64,000 bases of DNA, from positions 1-64,000 of the forward strand of contig NZ_JACCLX010000029.1 in NCBI RefSeq assembly GCF_024490875.1. Reading direction: 5' to 3'. Shown one piece after another: positions 1-9,032 of the stretch. Positions within the stretch are counted from its first letter, which is position 1. Every line of letters begins with the position of its first letter. Origin of the DNA: Methanocaldococcus sp. Lineage in GTDB: Archaea; AGJL01; Methanococci; Methanococcales; Methanocaldococcaceae. The notes below the pieces were generated by a model. That model did no database searches and was not told the origin of the DNA. It worked only from the letters and a program-made list of their open reading frames with translations. The position numbers and the translations under genes were made by a program.

Positions 1-126
1 GTAGAAAGCTTCTTCTCCCTCCTTAAACGAAAAACTAAGTCCTTCTATAATAGATTCCCTAATAATTCCAAATTTATTACCATTATCTCCTGGCTTAATT
101 CTTTCGCCTCCATCTATAACTACCTC
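1..126 (-). pseudogene. Partial open frame at left edge, no start codon
   Basis: On the minus strand a frame is open from position 126 to the window edge (42 codons). It reads like protein, with segments such as [14 protein letters not shown] and [12 protein letters not shown]. It is preceded in frame by a stop at 127-129 and has no ATG, GTG or TTG. A second frame just upstream (about 127-165) reads EIVKIRIRG and would join it after a one-base shift. This could be the frameshifted start of a gene lying beyond the window, a decayed gene, or chance. I do not recognise the protein. A competing 22-codon frame begins at an ATG near 112. Function is unknown. Confidence 0.25.
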
Positions 127-196
127 TTATCCTTATCTTGACAATCTCACTTAAAAATAGAGAAAAGAAAATTATCTAAAATAATATAATAATATT

Positions 197-206
197 AAAT
201 AAAAAA
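197..206 (-). terminator. T-rich tract after mtrH
   Basis: On the minus strand an uninterrupted run of six T followed by ATTT lies 7-16 bases past the mtrH stop codon, in a very AT-rich gap. Archaeal intrinsic termination commonly occurs at such oligo-T stretches, so this is a plausible end of the mtr operon. No hairpin precedes it. Confidence 0.35.
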
Positions 207-212
207 GTAAAA

Positions 213-1172
213 TTATAACAACTTATTAATTGGATGATTATCTACAGGAGTTGTTCCCATTTCTTTTGCTGCTTCTGCAATAACTGCATCTGTCATAGCA
301 ACTGCTGGAAATGCTAATTGAGCGTTATCAATAGGTCCGTATAAGACGAAGTCCCCTGAAGCCATGACTTGAACTATATTTGCTCCAATATCACATACAT
401 GATGAACATCTTTTGCTAATTGGGTTAATCCTTCCTCTTTTAGTTTTTTTCTAAATGATCTTAACCAATCCCATGCTGAAGGAATGTTGTGAATACCACT
501 TCCAGAAGGTAATCCTAATTTTGCTTTAACAGCAAATGTTGCTCTAACTGCTGGACCTGCACCATTTCCTAATGGTGTAACTGCTACATCAACTAATGGA
601 TATTTAATACCAGCTTGTTCTGCAAGTTCTAACATTCCTTTATCTGCTGTTTTTCCACCATTTAATAGAACATTTAATTTTCCTTCAACGGTTGAGTCCA
701 TTGGATCGAAACATAAAAGAATTGATGCTTCAAGGTCACTTTCAACTAAGTTTTGGAATTCTTCTTCATCAATAGAAACATTAATAGAGTTGTAAATACA
801 CTGATCGGCATAACCTGCCTCAGTTGCTCTTTTTGCTGCTGCCATTCTTGCCTCTTTTGCAGTTGAGTCAAGTAACATTGGACCATCCCAAATTTCAGCA
901 ACAAAGTCAATATACTTAACTAATGCTTCGGGAGTTCCACCAAATACCTGAACTAATGCTGGATTTCCAGTTGTATCTTCCATCTCTGCCTGTTTGTTTA
1001 TTAAATCTTCAGCTGCTGCCTTGTCAAATATACCTTTTCTTTCATCTTCTACGATTTTATGCCTTGCATAAAATATAGTTCCAGACAATGCTGTTGGATA
1101 TTCTCCTGGCTGACCACCGATTTTTCTACCAGCAATTTCTATAACCATTTGTTCTTTTTCAAATTTAAACAT
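213..1172 (-). CDS. mtrH: Tetrahydromethanopterin S-methyltransferase subunit H
   Basis: This is the peripheral subunit of the membrane Mtr complex (EC 7.2.1.4). It is thought to move the methyl group from methyl-H4MPT to the cobalamin carried by MtrA; the complex then methylates coenzyme M and pumps sodium ions. The 319-residue protein has no membrane segment and looks like the pterin-binding methyltransferase TIM barrel, opening MFKFEKEQMVIEIAGRK with the conserved GGQPGEYPTALSGTIFY. Its length is normal for the family. It is the last gene of mtrEDCBAFGH, 22 bases after mtrG, and is followed by an oligo-T tract. Identification is firm. Confidence 0.97.
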   Translation of the reverse strand: MFKFEKEQMVIEIAGRKIGGQPGEYPTALSGTIFYARHKIVEDERKGIFDKAAAEDLINKQAEMEDTTGNPALVQVFGGTPEALVKYIDFVAEIWDGPMLLDSTAKEARMAAAKRATEAGYADQCIYNSINVSIDEEEFQNLVESDLEASILLCFDPMDSTVEGKLNVLLNGGKTADKGMLELAEQAGIKYPLVDVAVTPLGNGAGPAVRATFAVKAKLGLPSGSGIHNIPSAWDWLRSFRKKLKEEGLTQLAKDVHHVCDIGANIVQVMASGDFVLYGPIDNAQLAFPAVAMTDAVIAEAAKEMGTTPVDNHPINKLL

Positions 1173-1194
1173 ACAATCACCTCTATTATTTAAT

Positions 1195-1422
1195 TTAATG
1201 AGATGACATTTTTATAATAAATTCCATTATCTTTAATAAATTAGGTAATATAATTGACAGTATGGTTCCAATAATCAACCCATAGGCAATACCTATATCT
1301 CTACCAACTTTTTTCCCAGCCCTTTGGAATATTTCAGCATTAGTATTTTCTACTTTCTCTTCAAGTTCATCTAATTTTTTCATTATTTGTTTAAATTCAT
1401 CCTTTGGTGTAAGGATAGTCAT
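1195..1422 (-). CDS. mtrG: Tetrahydromethanopterin S-methyltransferase subunit G
   Basis: A 75-residue subunit of the Mtr complex. Residues 10-35 are charged and predicted to form a short coiled coil (MKKLDELEEKVEN). Residues 45-65 form a single hydrophobic helix (IGIAYGLIIGTILSIILPNLL) that anchors it in the membrane. The start follows a GGGTGA ribosome site at five-base spacing. It lies between mtrF and mtrH in the operon, in the usual order. Small Mtr subunits vary in sequence, so the call depends on length, topology and position as well as similarity. Confidence 0.93.
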   Translation of the reverse strand: MTILTPKDEFKQIMKKLDELEEKVENTNAEIFQRAGKKVGRDIGIAYGLIIGTILSIILPNLLKIMEFIIKMSSH

Positions 1423-1427
1423 TTAAT

Positions 1428-1643
1428 TCACCCTATTATGGCTTTTAATATAATTGGAATTCCTACTAATACAATAGCACCAACTGCTCCAATAATTACT
1501 CCTGTTGTTGATTTTGTATATATTCCTGAAGCTAAACCAATGTCTCTCGTTATTAATCCTACTTTATACTCTAAATCTTCTAAGTGTTTGTCACAATGCT
1601 CTAAGTTTGGTTTTACCAATGTTGGAATTCCTTCAATTTCCAT
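1428..1643 (-). CDS. mtrF: Tetrahydromethanopterin S-methyltransferase subunit F
   Basis: A 71-residue Mtr subunit. The N-terminal half is polar (MEIEGIPTLVKPNLEHCDKH) and the C-terminal half is one hydrophobic helix (VIIGAVGAIVLVGIPIILKAI). I place the start at the ATG at 1643 and not the upstream GTG, because GGTG just ahead acts as the ribosome site and the GTG would overlap it. The gene is five bases upstream of mtrG and between mtrA and mtrG, as in other methanogens. Its exact role in the complex is not established. Confidence 0.92.
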   Translation of the reverse strand: MEIEGIPTLVKPNLEHCDKHLEDLEYKVGLITRDIGLASGIYTKSTTGVIIGAVGAIVLVGIPIILKAIIG

Positions 1644-1689
1644 AATTGACACCTACTTATATTTTACTTATATTTTATAAAATTTTAAT

Positions 1690-2412
1690 TTATAGTATTA
1701 ATGTAAATAAAAGTATTGAGATAAATAAGCCAATAGCCAATCCTTGAATTTTTCCATTATAATATCCTGAATTATATTTTGAAAGTAATGCTGCAGAATT
1801 TATTTTTTCGGAAATCATTCTTATTCTTGCCTCTATTAAAGCAGTTTCTGGGGACATTGGTTTAATTGCCAAACCTTCCTCTTCTTCTCCACCCTTAGAA
1901 CCTTCTAATTCTATTATCATTGGTTCTTCATCAATAGCTCCTGGATCTTTACTTAAACATTCTTTTATAGCCTGTGTTATTTTGTTAATATCTTCACAAT
2001 CAATTAAGTCAATAACTTCAATAATTTGCCTTCTAAATCTCTCAACTGCTTCTTTATCTACATTTTCTAAGAATGGAATTGCCCCTTTTGCACCTATAAT
2101 TTGCCCACTGTCATCAATACCATTTTCCCATAACGCTTTAAAACACTGTCCTGTTAGATGCCCCTGAACTTCAGAACCACAAAGGATCATAAATCTTATG
2201 TTAGGATTTGAAATATAATTTGCTATAACTTTTTCAATACCTAAATTTTCCGTGTGACATGGACCAGCAATAGCTGCTCCTGCTTCTACACATGCCTGTT
2301 CTAAACCATGAGAACCAAGTGTCACAACTCCAACACAACTCTCAGGATTTCCTACAACATATTCACCAGAAACTATTGGCCAACCTGGGGCTGGAGATTT
2401 TTTCTTTACCAT
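1690..2412 (-). CDS. mtrA: Tetrahydromethanopterin S-methyltransferase subunit A (corrinoid protein)
   Basis: The corrinoid-carrying subunit of Mtr. The 240-residue protein has a cytoplasmic cobamide-binding domain (about residues 1-170), a charged linker rich in Glu and Gly (about 175-185), and one C-terminal membrane helix ([17 protein letters not shown]). The conserved cobalt-ligand histidine is seen at residue 85 in EVQGHLTGQ. The methyl group bound here is passed from MtrH to coenzyme M, coupled to sodium export. The start has a strong AGGAGGTG site. The gene lies between mtrB and mtrF. Identification is firm. Confidence 0.97.
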   Translation of the reverse strand: MVKKKSPAPGWPIVSGEYVVGNPESCVGVVTLGSHGLEQACVEAGAAIAGPCHTENLGIEKVIANYISNPNIRFMILCGSEVQGHLTGQCFKALWENGIDDSGQIIGAKGAIPFLENVDKEAVERFRRQIIEVIDLIDCEDINKITQAIKECLSKDPGAIDEEPMIIELEGSKGGEEEEGLAIKPMSPETALIEARIRMISEKINSAALLSKYNSGYYNGKIQGLAIGLFISILLFTLIL

Positions 2413-2425
2413 AATTTACACCTCC

Positions 2426-2749
2426 TTATTGAATTAAGCCAGGATATAATTTAATTATTGCAAATATTACAAGTGTCATTATTGCTAAAGCTAACCAAAA
2501 ACCAAAGAATATTCCTTTAAAATGTCCTGCTATTTCATAAACTTCTTCTCTATTTGGGAAGGATTTTAATGGTGGATTTCTTGGATCTAATGAGTTTTCA
2601 AACGCTATAACTAATTCTTCCAATTTTTTAATTCTTTCTTCCACAGGATGTAAATCCACCATTAAAATATCTTTTCTTGTTTCTGCTACCAATCCTGAAT
2701 CAACATCCATAACAATATCAAGTTCAGGACATATTTTAACAATATCCAT
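2426..2749 (-). CDS. mtrB: Tetrahydromethanopterin S-methyltransferase subunit B
   Basis: A 107-residue Mtr subunit with a soluble N-terminal part (MDIVKICPELDIVMDVDSGLVAE, typical of MtrB) and a single C-terminal membrane helix at about residues 80-101 (GIFFGFWLALAIMTLVIFAII). It sits 13 bases before mtrA and nine bases after mtrC, with an AAGGTGG ribosome site. Length and order fit the family. Its role is structural within the membrane complex as far as is known. Confidence 0.95.
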   Translation of the reverse strand: MDIVKICPELDIVMDVDSGLVAETRKDILMVDLHPVEERIKKLEELVIAFENSLDPRNPPLKSFPNREEVYEIAGHFKGIFFGFWLALAIMTLVIFAIIKLYPGLIQ

Positions 2750-2758
2750 GTTTCCACC

Positions 2759-3556
2759 TTATTGTTCTTCTTTCTTAGGAATCTCAGGAACATAAAGAAC
2801 TGCACAAGCATCTTTGAATGACATCTTTACAAATTTCACATAACATATAGCCCATAATATAATTGAAACTACCATAGATAACAGATCTAATTTTATAATT
2901 GAAAATATAAACCATGTTAAAAATCCACAGGCAACTGCCAATGTTAATGTTCTTTTATGGCTTTCATTTGGACCTAAACATGCATTAAATGGGTGTAATA
3001 TTGCCATACCAGGAACTATAAATGCTAATGCCATTATTCCAGATTCTAATGCTCCTTTTATGTATAAGTTTGGATCTAATGAACCAACATATGCCGTAGT
3101 AAAACCTAACATTGCCAAAGCCCCTGCAACTGATAAATATGTCATACTTCTAACCATAACAGGAATTTTCATCCCTACTGGATTAACTGTCAATTTTCCT
3201 ACTATAAATCCAAAGATAAGTGAAATAATTAATGTTAATATTGGTGCAACTAATGGAGTTATTCCAACTGCTTTAGGTATTAAAACACCTGCAACTGCTG
3301 ATAATGTACCCATTCCTAAACTAACCATACCAATTGATGGAACTCCAGTACCTAATCCATATGATGCTACTTTTCTAACAGTATTTGCTCCAGCAACACA
3401 TGCTGATGAAACTAACAATCCTCCAATTAACATTGATAAATAACCTGGTAAAAAGTTTGCAGCATAAATTCCAACAATTGATAAAACTACCCCTATTACA
3501 AACAATTGATTTTCTGGGATTATTTCAGTTGCATGACCTCCTCCACCATGTGACAT
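2759..3556 (-). CDS. mtrC: Tetrahydromethanopterin S-methyltransferase subunit C
   Basis: An integral membrane subunit of Mtr, 265 residues. It starts with a Gly/His-rich stretch ([16 protein letters not shown]) and then has about seven to eight hydrophobic segments of the MtrC type, among them [19 protein letters not shown] and [19 protein letters not shown]. MtrC, MtrD and MtrE form the sodium-translocating membrane part of the complex. The gene is nine bases upstream of mtrB and 40 bases downstream of mtrD. Identification is firm. Confidence 0.96.
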   Translation of the reverse strand: MSHGGGGHATEIIPENQLFVIGVVLSIVGIYAANFLPGYLSMLIGGLLVSSACVAGANTVRKVASYGLGTGVPSIGMVSLGMGTLSAVAGVLIPKAVGITPLVAPILTLIISLIFGFIVGKLTVNPVGMKIPVMVRSMTYLSVAGALAMLGFTTAYVGSLDPNLYIKGALESGIMALAFIVPGMAILHPFNACLGPNESHKRTLTLAVACGFLTWFIFSIIKLDLLSMVVSIILWAICYVKFVKMSFKDACAVLYVPEIPKKEEQ

Positions 3557-3596
3557 ATTTTACCACCTTAAATCCTTATTATTAATTTTAATTATT

Positions 3597-4289
3597 TTAA
3601 ATAGCCATTAATATAGAAATTATTCCAAAGACGAATGAAGCTAATAATGATGCTAAAGCACCTTTAGGCATTCTTTTAAACTTAGGATCATGGAATCCTT
3701 CAATAGTACCCCCTATATTATAGGATGCAAGAACAGCATTTATAAAGAAAAATCCAAATGCTAACATACCAGCAGTAGCCATTGATAACCCTAATTTGAC
3801 TAATGCAATATATGCTAAAGCCCCTCCAATACCTCCTAAAGCTGCTCCTATTAATCCACTAATAAAACATACTGTTGGAATACCATGTCCTGTAGTCCCT
3901 GGAGTAATATATGGTTTTTGTGGATCCTTTGTTATTGGATCTATTTCACATTTATCTGCTGCAGGAACAGTACCTACTCCAAACACATAAATTAACTGGG
4001 CAATAAACATTGTTACTCCAAGCATGATCATTGAACCAACGGCTCCTGATAATAAAATTAGAATGGCTCCAATTCCTGAAAGACCTACAATTGACGACAT
4101 AACAGCCGCTGCCATCAAACCAGTGAATCCTGCTCCTGCTGCTAACTGTGTAGTCCCAGTACCTACCCCAGTAGATGTAGCCATTGCTGCTGGTGCTCCT
4201 CCAACTGGGATAAAATGAACACTCGCACTAACTATAGCTCCTGCAATAGTAATTTCAACTAAAGATAATATTAAATTAGCTATATCCAT
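3597..4289 (-). CDS. mtrD: Tetrahydromethanopterin S-methyltransferase subunit D
   Basis: A 230-residue integral membrane subunit of Mtr with about six hydrophobic segments that are rich in Gly and Ala, and a hydrophilic loop at about residues 112-135 ([21 protein letters not shown]) that is typical of MtrD. It is part of the sodium-pumping membrane core with MtrC and MtrE. A GGGTGA ribosome site precedes the ATG. It lies 26 bases after mtrE and 40 bases before mtrC. Confidence 0.96.
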   Translation of the reverse strand: MDIANLILSLVEITIAGAIVSASVHFIPVGGAPAAMATSTGVGTGTTQLAAGAGFTGLMAAAVMSSIVGLSGIGAILILLSGAVGSMIMLGVTMFIAQLIYVFGVGTVPAADKCEIDPITKDPQKPYITPGTTGHGIPTVCFISGLIGAALGGIGGALAYIALVKLGLSMATAGMLAFGFFFINAVLASYNIGGTIEGFHDPKFKRMPKGALASLLASFVFGIISILMAI

Positions 4290-4315
4290 TAAGTATCACC
4301 CTAAGCATTATGATT

Positions 4316-5215
4316 TTATTTATATGGACCAAATTTGTTTCTTGCAAAGACTTCAACCTTTCTATTAGCAATTGCCAAAATTGCTACAATTATTAAACCA
4401 ACAATTATTGAAATAATTGATGCTGAGATAGGATTATTCCCCTGTAAAATATTTCCAATAATCCCTCTCCAACCATCTAAGAAAACAATTAAACCAAAGC
4501 ATAAACCAGTTAATACTCCACCAACTCTAACACAGAAATATGAAGAATCCATACTATTTCTTAAACCATACTCTGCTTTAATATCGATATCTCCATGGTT
4601 AGCAACAGGTACTCCTCCTCCAAATGGATATTTTTGATATTCTCTTTCAGCACCATAATGAACGTCTCCAGTTGAGGAACCAATTGCCCCAACAGTAATC
4701 CCAAATATTAACGCAATTAATGGCAATGGGAATGGATTTCCTAATATAGTATTAGCAATATATGACATTAAAACCATGCAAAATACTGCAATAAAACCAT
4801 GTCCAACAATTGGACCAACATGACTCATTACAACATCCCAATAAACTGGCTGACCAAAGTTTTTTGACTGTCCTACAATTCTCCCCAAATATGCTGAAAC
4901 TGCATATACTCCATGAACAAATGCAGCTATTCCTGTACCTAAAATCATTGCTAAAAGTGGAGATAATCCTAAGTTTATCAATGCATAGGCGATAGTTCCA
5001 GCAACTGCTACATATAATCCATAAGAAACTGGCTCCCCGGATATTGCCTTATTGTAATATCTATGTATATTTCCCATCTGCGGAGCCAACTGAACCTGAG
5101 AGTTTGGGTTTGATTGGGATCCTACATCTGATTCTGCATCTTCTGCACATCCGGCAATAGTTGCCAGTGCTCCATATAAAGCCAGTGCTCCAAGTGTAAT
5201 TAATGTAGCATCCAT
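4316..5215 (-). CDS. mtrE: Tetrahydromethanopterin S-methyltransferase subunit E
   Basis: The first gene of the mtr operon, 299 residues. The protein begins with a membrane helix (MDATLITLGALALYGALATIAG), followed by a conserved acidic/polar segment (AEDAESDVGSQSNPNSQVQLAPQ) and then five or so further membrane helices. This layout is characteristic of MtrE, the largest membrane subunit of the complex. An AGAGGTGA ribosome site supports the ATG. A TATA box about 54 bases upstream (5267-5277) suggests that mtr has its own promoter, separate from the mcr operon that ends at 5398. Confidence 0.97.
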   Translation of the reverse strand: MDATLITLGALALYGALATIAGCAEDAESDVGSQSNPNSQVQLAPQMGNIHRYYNKAISGEPVSYGLYVAVAGTIAYALINLGLSPLLAMILGTGIAAFVHGVYAVSAYLGRIVGQSKNFGQPVYWDVVMSHVGPIVGHGFIAVFCMVLMSYIANTILGNPFPLPLIALIFGITVGAIGSSTGDVHYGAEREYQKYPFGGGVPVANHGDIDIKAEYGLRNSMDSSYFCVRVGGVLTGLCFGLIVFLDGWRGIIGNILQGNNPISASIISIIVGLIIVAILAIANRKVEVFARNKFGPYK

Positions 5216-5266
5216 TTTTTATTCACCTCTTTTTCTAAAATCTAAAATTTATATGTAGATATGGTC

Positions 5267-5277
5267 AATATATAAGG
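5267..5277 (-). promoter_or_regulatory. Probable TATA box of the mtr operon
   Basis: On the minus strand CTTATATATTG lies about 55 bases upstream of the mtrE start, with an A-rich stretch (GAAAAC) before it at the position of the BRE. An initiation site some 25 bases further on would leave a leader of about 30 bases. This is the best TATA match in the 182-base mcrA-mtrE gap. No other regulatory motif was recognised there. Confidence 0.5.
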
Positions 5278-5374
5278 TTTTCTATTTGAATTTTTTAAAA
5301 TTTTTTTAATTATATTTAACTTTCTTTTAATTAACCTTATTTTATTAAAACTAAATATTTCAATGTATGTGGCA

Positions 5375-5389
5375 ATAAATAAAAAATAA
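5375..5389 (-). terminator. T-rich tract after mcrA
   Basis: Nine to 23 bases past the mcrA stop, the minus strand reads TTATTTTTTATTTATT. It is a likely oligo-T terminator for the highly expressed mcr operon, keeping it apart from mtr downstream. The assignment is by composition only. Confidence 0.4.
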
Positions 5390-5397
5390 GTTAGAAA

Positions 5398-7059
5398 TTA
5401 ATGAGCTGGAATTATTGGATCTCTTTCTCCTGCTGGCTCGAACTCTCTTAAAGCACCTCTTGCAAACTCTTTTCTTGGATATCTGAAGTCAAATACCAAT
5501 GTTGGATCAGCAAATGCAACCTTAATCAATGGATTAAGTGCAAATGCATCTCCTCTTCCTGAGTGTGCTGCCTGTGTGATTCCTGCATATTCTCCTTGGT
5601 GTCCAACGTTCATTGCATAGTTTGGATAGTTAGGCCCTCTCAATTCTAATGGAGATCCTTCATCGTTTCTAAATGATAAGGAATTAGCGGCTCCACACTG
5701 ATCTTGTAAATCATATCCATAGAATCCTAATCTACTGTGGTATTCTTTGTGTAAGATTTGACTTAAATACCATCCATTAACTCCAGCATTTGAGTTTCCT
5801 GTTGCCAATGCAACAGTAATTCCTGCTGCCGCAGCAGTAACTGCTGCTCTTTGTGATCCTCCAAAGTGATCTTCTAACAATGCTGGGAATGTATCATATT
5901 GTTCTAAAGCATACAAGGTTACTTCTGTTGCAATGTCTTCAATAACATCCATAGTTGGCTTTACACTGTTACATCCACCGTATTTTTTATTTATATAGTC
6001 ATAACCATAGTATGAGAAGTCATCTAAGATATCATCAGTGTAAGATGCTGTAGCATACTGAGTGAATCCAACTCCACCAGACATGTAACTTCCTAACCAG
6101 ATTTGGTCATATAACATTGCTCCTGCTCCGACAACTTCTAATGACTGCTCAACTGGATCGTCACTAACTCTTGATGTCTGAACGACATCTGCTAAAACTC
6201 CAAAGAACATTCCCCCTGGCTCATTAGGTCCTCTTGCTCTTCTTGCTGGTAAGAATGTTGCCATTTGAATAACATCTGCGTGCTTAGCTGCATAAGCAAA
6301 GTCAGCAATTGCTGCCTCTCCAGCACATAACTTGTATGCTGTAATGAATGACATACCAATCTGCATTGCACTCCATCTTGCAATAGTACCTCCATCACAA
6401 ACTCTACCTGCTAATGTTGGAACTCTTGAAACTTGGTATGTTCTTTTACCAATTGCCTGTTTAATTTGTTCTGCTTGTTCTTCTGGGAATAACTTGTTTA
6501 TATCGATTAAGAATCTTTTGTCAATCTCATCTGCTAATTCGTCATCTCCTGTAAATATTTTAGCATAACTATCCCAAACTAATGCTGGGTGAATTTCAAC
6601 CATGTGCTCTTGAACAACTGCTCCTCCTGGTAATGCGTGGTTAATTGTCTCCATATATTCATTGATAGTTTCTGGAGTAACCTCTACCCCTAATCTTTTT
6701 TCTAATACAGCATGTGCTGTATCTAATCCAACTATAACTGTTCTTCTAATGTCATCCCAGAACTGTTGCATTGCAGCATTGTTCATAAAGTGTAAGTCAT
6801 CACCTTCAACAATTGCATCAGTATTTGAAACTTTGTAAGGCATTAATTTTCTCTGACCTAATGGAACTCCAATATCTGGATTGTAGAAAGGAAGTCCTCC
6901 TCTTTTTTCAATTAACTTCTGTGCAGCTTCAACGAATTCTCTTTTTCTTTTTGATTGTCTCCATCCACCAAATACATAGAACTTTGTATATTTTTCTCTT
7001 GGATCTTCTTCAAACTTTTCTTTTAATGCTTTTAAGAACAATCTTTTTTCAGCATCCAT
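5398..7059 (-). CDS. mcrA: Methyl-coenzyme M reductase subunit alpha
   Basis: The catalytic subunit of methyl-CoM reductase, which forms methane and the CoM-CoB heterodisulfide using nickel coenzyme F430. The 553-residue protein matches the family length. Every signature residue of the Methanothermobacter enzyme is found at a constant offset of three: the F430 axial ligand Gln150, and the positions modified in that enzyme, His260 (N-methyl), Arg274 (C-methyl), Gln403 (C-methyl), Gly448 (thioglycine, in FYGYD) and Cys455 (S-methyl, in QCGAAN). I chose the ATG at 7059 because GAGGTGA lies just ahead and the in-frame GTG overlaps it. It is the last gene of mcrBDCGA. The presence of mcrC and mcrD marks it as isoenzyme I and not mrt. 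Confidence 0.98.
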   Translation of the reverse strand: MDAEKRLFLKALKEKFEEDPREKYTKFYVFGGWRQSKRKREFVEAAQKLIEKRGGLPFYNPDIGVPLGQRKLMPYKVSNTDAIVEGDDLHFMNNAAMQQFWDDIRRTVIVGLDTAHAVLEKRLGVEVTPETINEYMETINHALPGGAVVQEHMVEIHPALVWDSYAKIFTGDDELADEIDKRFLIDINKLFPEEQAEQIKQAIGKRTYQVSRVPTLAGRVCDGGTIARWSAMQIGMSFITAYKLCAGEAAIADFAYAAKHADVIQMATFLPARRARGPNEPGGMFFGVLADVVQTSRVSDDPVEQSLEVVGAGAMLYDQIWLGSYMSGGVGFTQYATASYTDDILDDFSYYGYDYINKKYGGCNSVKPTMDVIEDIATEVTLYALEQYDTFPALLEDHFGGSQRAAVTAAAAGITVALATGNSNAGVNGWYLSQILHKEYHSRLGFYGYDLQDQCGAANSLSFRNDEGSPLELRGPNYPNYAMNVGHQGEYAGITQAAHSGRGDAFALNPLIKVAFADPTLVFDFRYPRKEFARGALREFEPAGERDPIIPAH

Positions 7060-7117
7060 CTGACTCACCTCTATAATTTTTTATTTATAAATAAAAATTT
7101 TAAAGAAATTATAGAAT

Positions 7118-7900
7118 TTAAAGCTTTTCAAAGACATCTTCAACAGGAATAAATCCTCCTAATGTTCTTGCTCTGTGGATTCTTTTAACAACAATTAATA
7201 ATTCTTCATCATTTCTTAACGGTACTCCATCAATTCTATAAATTGTTGTAATTTCTTTCAATTTTTCTTCTGGTAATGGTTCGCCAACATCAACTGGCTC
7301 ATCTAATGGTCTACCTACTTGGTCTTTAACATATAAAACATGCCCTGTCTTTTCGTCATATACATATCTTTGGAGAGCATCAAACATTAAACCATTTTCA
7401 TCTAATCTTAATGAGTGTCCATGAACTGTTGCTCCTCTAATTCCACATCTTGCTGGATCATAAAATGCTGTATCAATTAAGAAATTCTTTGATAATGCTT
7501 CTAAGTCACTTTCTCTCATTTCAATAACTTGTCTTCCTGATAATGTACCTGTATCTACTCCTCTAAATCTCCACATGTATGTTCTTGCTCTATCATAAGG
7601 TTGTGCTGGAGCAAAATACATTGAGTCAGTAAATTGAATATATCTAATTCTATGTCCTTCCTTAGCTCCATTTATTGGCTCGACCAAGTCTCTAACGTAA
7701 TCTTCTGGCAAATCCATTTCTTCTAATGGTGGGTGAACTGTTTTGTAATCTTCTCCTGGCTGTCTGTGACCCATTATTTTAACAACATCATCATCTGGAA
7801 TATCTCTCAACTTTTCTAACTGAAAATCTGGATTCATATGATCTCTTCTATTTTGAGCAATTTTTGTCTGACCTGGATAAAACTGTGGCTTGTATGCCAT
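7118..7900 (-). CDS. mcrG: Methyl-coenzyme M reductase subunit gamma
   Basis: The 260-residue gamma subunit of methyl-CoM reductase, which helps form the F430 pocket in the alpha2-beta2-gamma2 hexamer. It begins MAYKPQFYPGQTKIAQNRR and carries the conserved SGRQVIEMRESDLEAL and GATVHGHSLRLDENG segments. A GAGGTGA site precedes the ATG. It lies between mcrC (28 bases) and mcrA (58 bases) in the standard order. Length is normal. Confidence 0.98.
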   Translation of the reverse strand: MAYKPQFYPGQTKIAQNRRDHMNPDFQLEKLRDIPDDDVVKIMGHRQPGEDYKTVHPPLEEMDLPEDYVRDLVEPINGAKEGHRIRYIQFTDSMYFAPAQPYDRARTYMWRFRGVDTGTLSGRQVIEMRESDLEALSKNFLIDTAFYDPARCGIRGATVHGHSLRLDENGLMFDALQRYVYDEKTGHVLYVKDQVGRPLDEPVDVGEPLPEEKLKEITTIYRIDGVPLRNDEELLIVVKRIHRARTLGGFIPVEDVFEKL

Positions 7901-7928
7901 ATAATCACCTCAAATTTAACTTTTTATA

Positions 7929-8531
7929 TTATAGAAGTTTTAAATGCTTTTTTATTTTTCTAATAATTTCGTCAATTTTACTTTGAGGACAGGATTCTCC
8001 CCTAATAACTCCTGTCACAATATCAACAACAATTCCTTTGGTTTTAGGTTCTAATGGCATAACATTTATAGTCTTTACCCCATATTTGGCAAGGTCTTCC
8101 ATATCCACAGGAGCTTGACAAACGATAATTGTTGGAATTTCCACATACTTTAAGAATAAAGCGGCTTTATATACAATATGACTAATAACATTTCCGAAAT
8201 GTACTATACAAAGTTTATGTCTATTTATTTGTTCAGCCTCCTCTGGTTTAATTCCGAAAGTTGATCCCAAAGAACCTCTTGGAGCATCATGAGGAATTCC
8301 TGATCCAGCGTTTAATACGAGAACACTGGTTTGAATTCCTGCCTCTCTTATACCATATGTTATTTCACACACTGGTTTTGTTATATGCCTTCTTCCTGGT
8401 GACATCGCTACTACTACAACATCGTTTCTTAGAGCCTCTGCAAATGTCCCTCTCTGTGCTAATCCTCCTCCTTCTCCTAATCCCATCACTGCTCTACAAT
8501 CTATAATTTGCTCTCTTCTACCAACGACCAT
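7929..8531 (-). CDS. mcrC: Methyl-coenzyme M reductase operon protein C
   Basis: A 200-residue accessory protein encoded in mcr operons but not part of the purified holoenzyme. McrC has been found in the ATP-dependent activation complex (component A3) of methyl-CoM reductase. The protein shows the family's [19 protein letters not shown] and [13 protein letters not shown] segments and the conserved C-terminal portion around [16 protein letters not shown]. It lies three bases after mcrD and 28 before mcrG. Confidence 0.95.
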   Translation of the reverse strand: MVVGRREQIIDCRAVMGLGEGGGLAQRGTFAEALRNDVVVVAMSPGRRHITKPVCEITYGIREAGIQTSVLVLNAGSGIPHDAPRGSLGSTFGIKPEEAEQINRHKLCIVHFGNVISHIVYKAALFLKYVEIPTIIVCQAPVDMEDLAKYGVKTINVMPLEPKTKGIVVDIVTGVIRGESCPQSKIDEIIRKIKKHLKLL

Positions 8532-8534
8532 ATT

Positions 8535-9023
8535 TCATTCCTCATTTTTTTCTTTCTCTATAACTTTTACAGTATTAGCCATTCTACTTCTTGGATCTAC
8601 CATCCCTATTAATCTTCTATCCATCTCATTTATTAAGAAAACTCCATCTTCTCCATATTTAATATAATCTGTAACTGTTGGTTTATCTTTTAAGAATTTC
8701 CCTACTCTCAAATCGTATCCAAATGGAAACATCTCTTTACAAATTTCATCTAATTTTTCTAATTCACTATCATCGCTGAGTGTTATCCAAAACCTCCCTG
8801 CCATAACTGTAAGTTCTACTGGAACTCCTTTAACATTAATTACTTTCCTTTCTGTGTGATTTACTGGTGTTCCTCTGGCAGGTCCATATGGAACAACTTT
8901 AGGAAGGGGTTGACCGTGGATAACCACTCTCTCCACGGTCTTTAAGTCATATATTTTATTAAGAAATTTTTCAGTTGTAGAGGCTTTTAAATACCTATAA
9001 GGGAAGATTTCAACTTCTATCAT
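8535..9023 (-). CDS. mcrD: Methyl-coenzyme M reductase operon protein D
   Basis: A 162-residue mcr operon protein. McrD is a small accessory protein that associates with methyl-CoM reductase during assembly and is thought to help deliver or position F430. Family features are MIEVEIFPYRYLKASTTEKFLN, the HGQPLPKVVPYGPARGTPVNH stretch, and MDRRLIGMVDPRSR near the end. The ATG at 9023 is preferred over the GTG at 9032, which forms part of the ribosome site. It lies between mcrB (nine bases) and mcrC (three bases). Confidence 0.93.
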   Translation of the reverse strand: MIEVEIFPYRYLKASTTEKFLNKIYDLKTVERVVIHGQPLPKVVPYGPARGTPVNHTERKVINVKGVPVELTVMAGRFWITLSDDSELEKLDEICKEMFPFGYDLRVGKFLKDKPTVTDYIKYGEDGVFLINEMDRRLIGMVDPRSRMANTVKVIEKEKNEE

Positions 9024-9032
9024 TATGATCAC

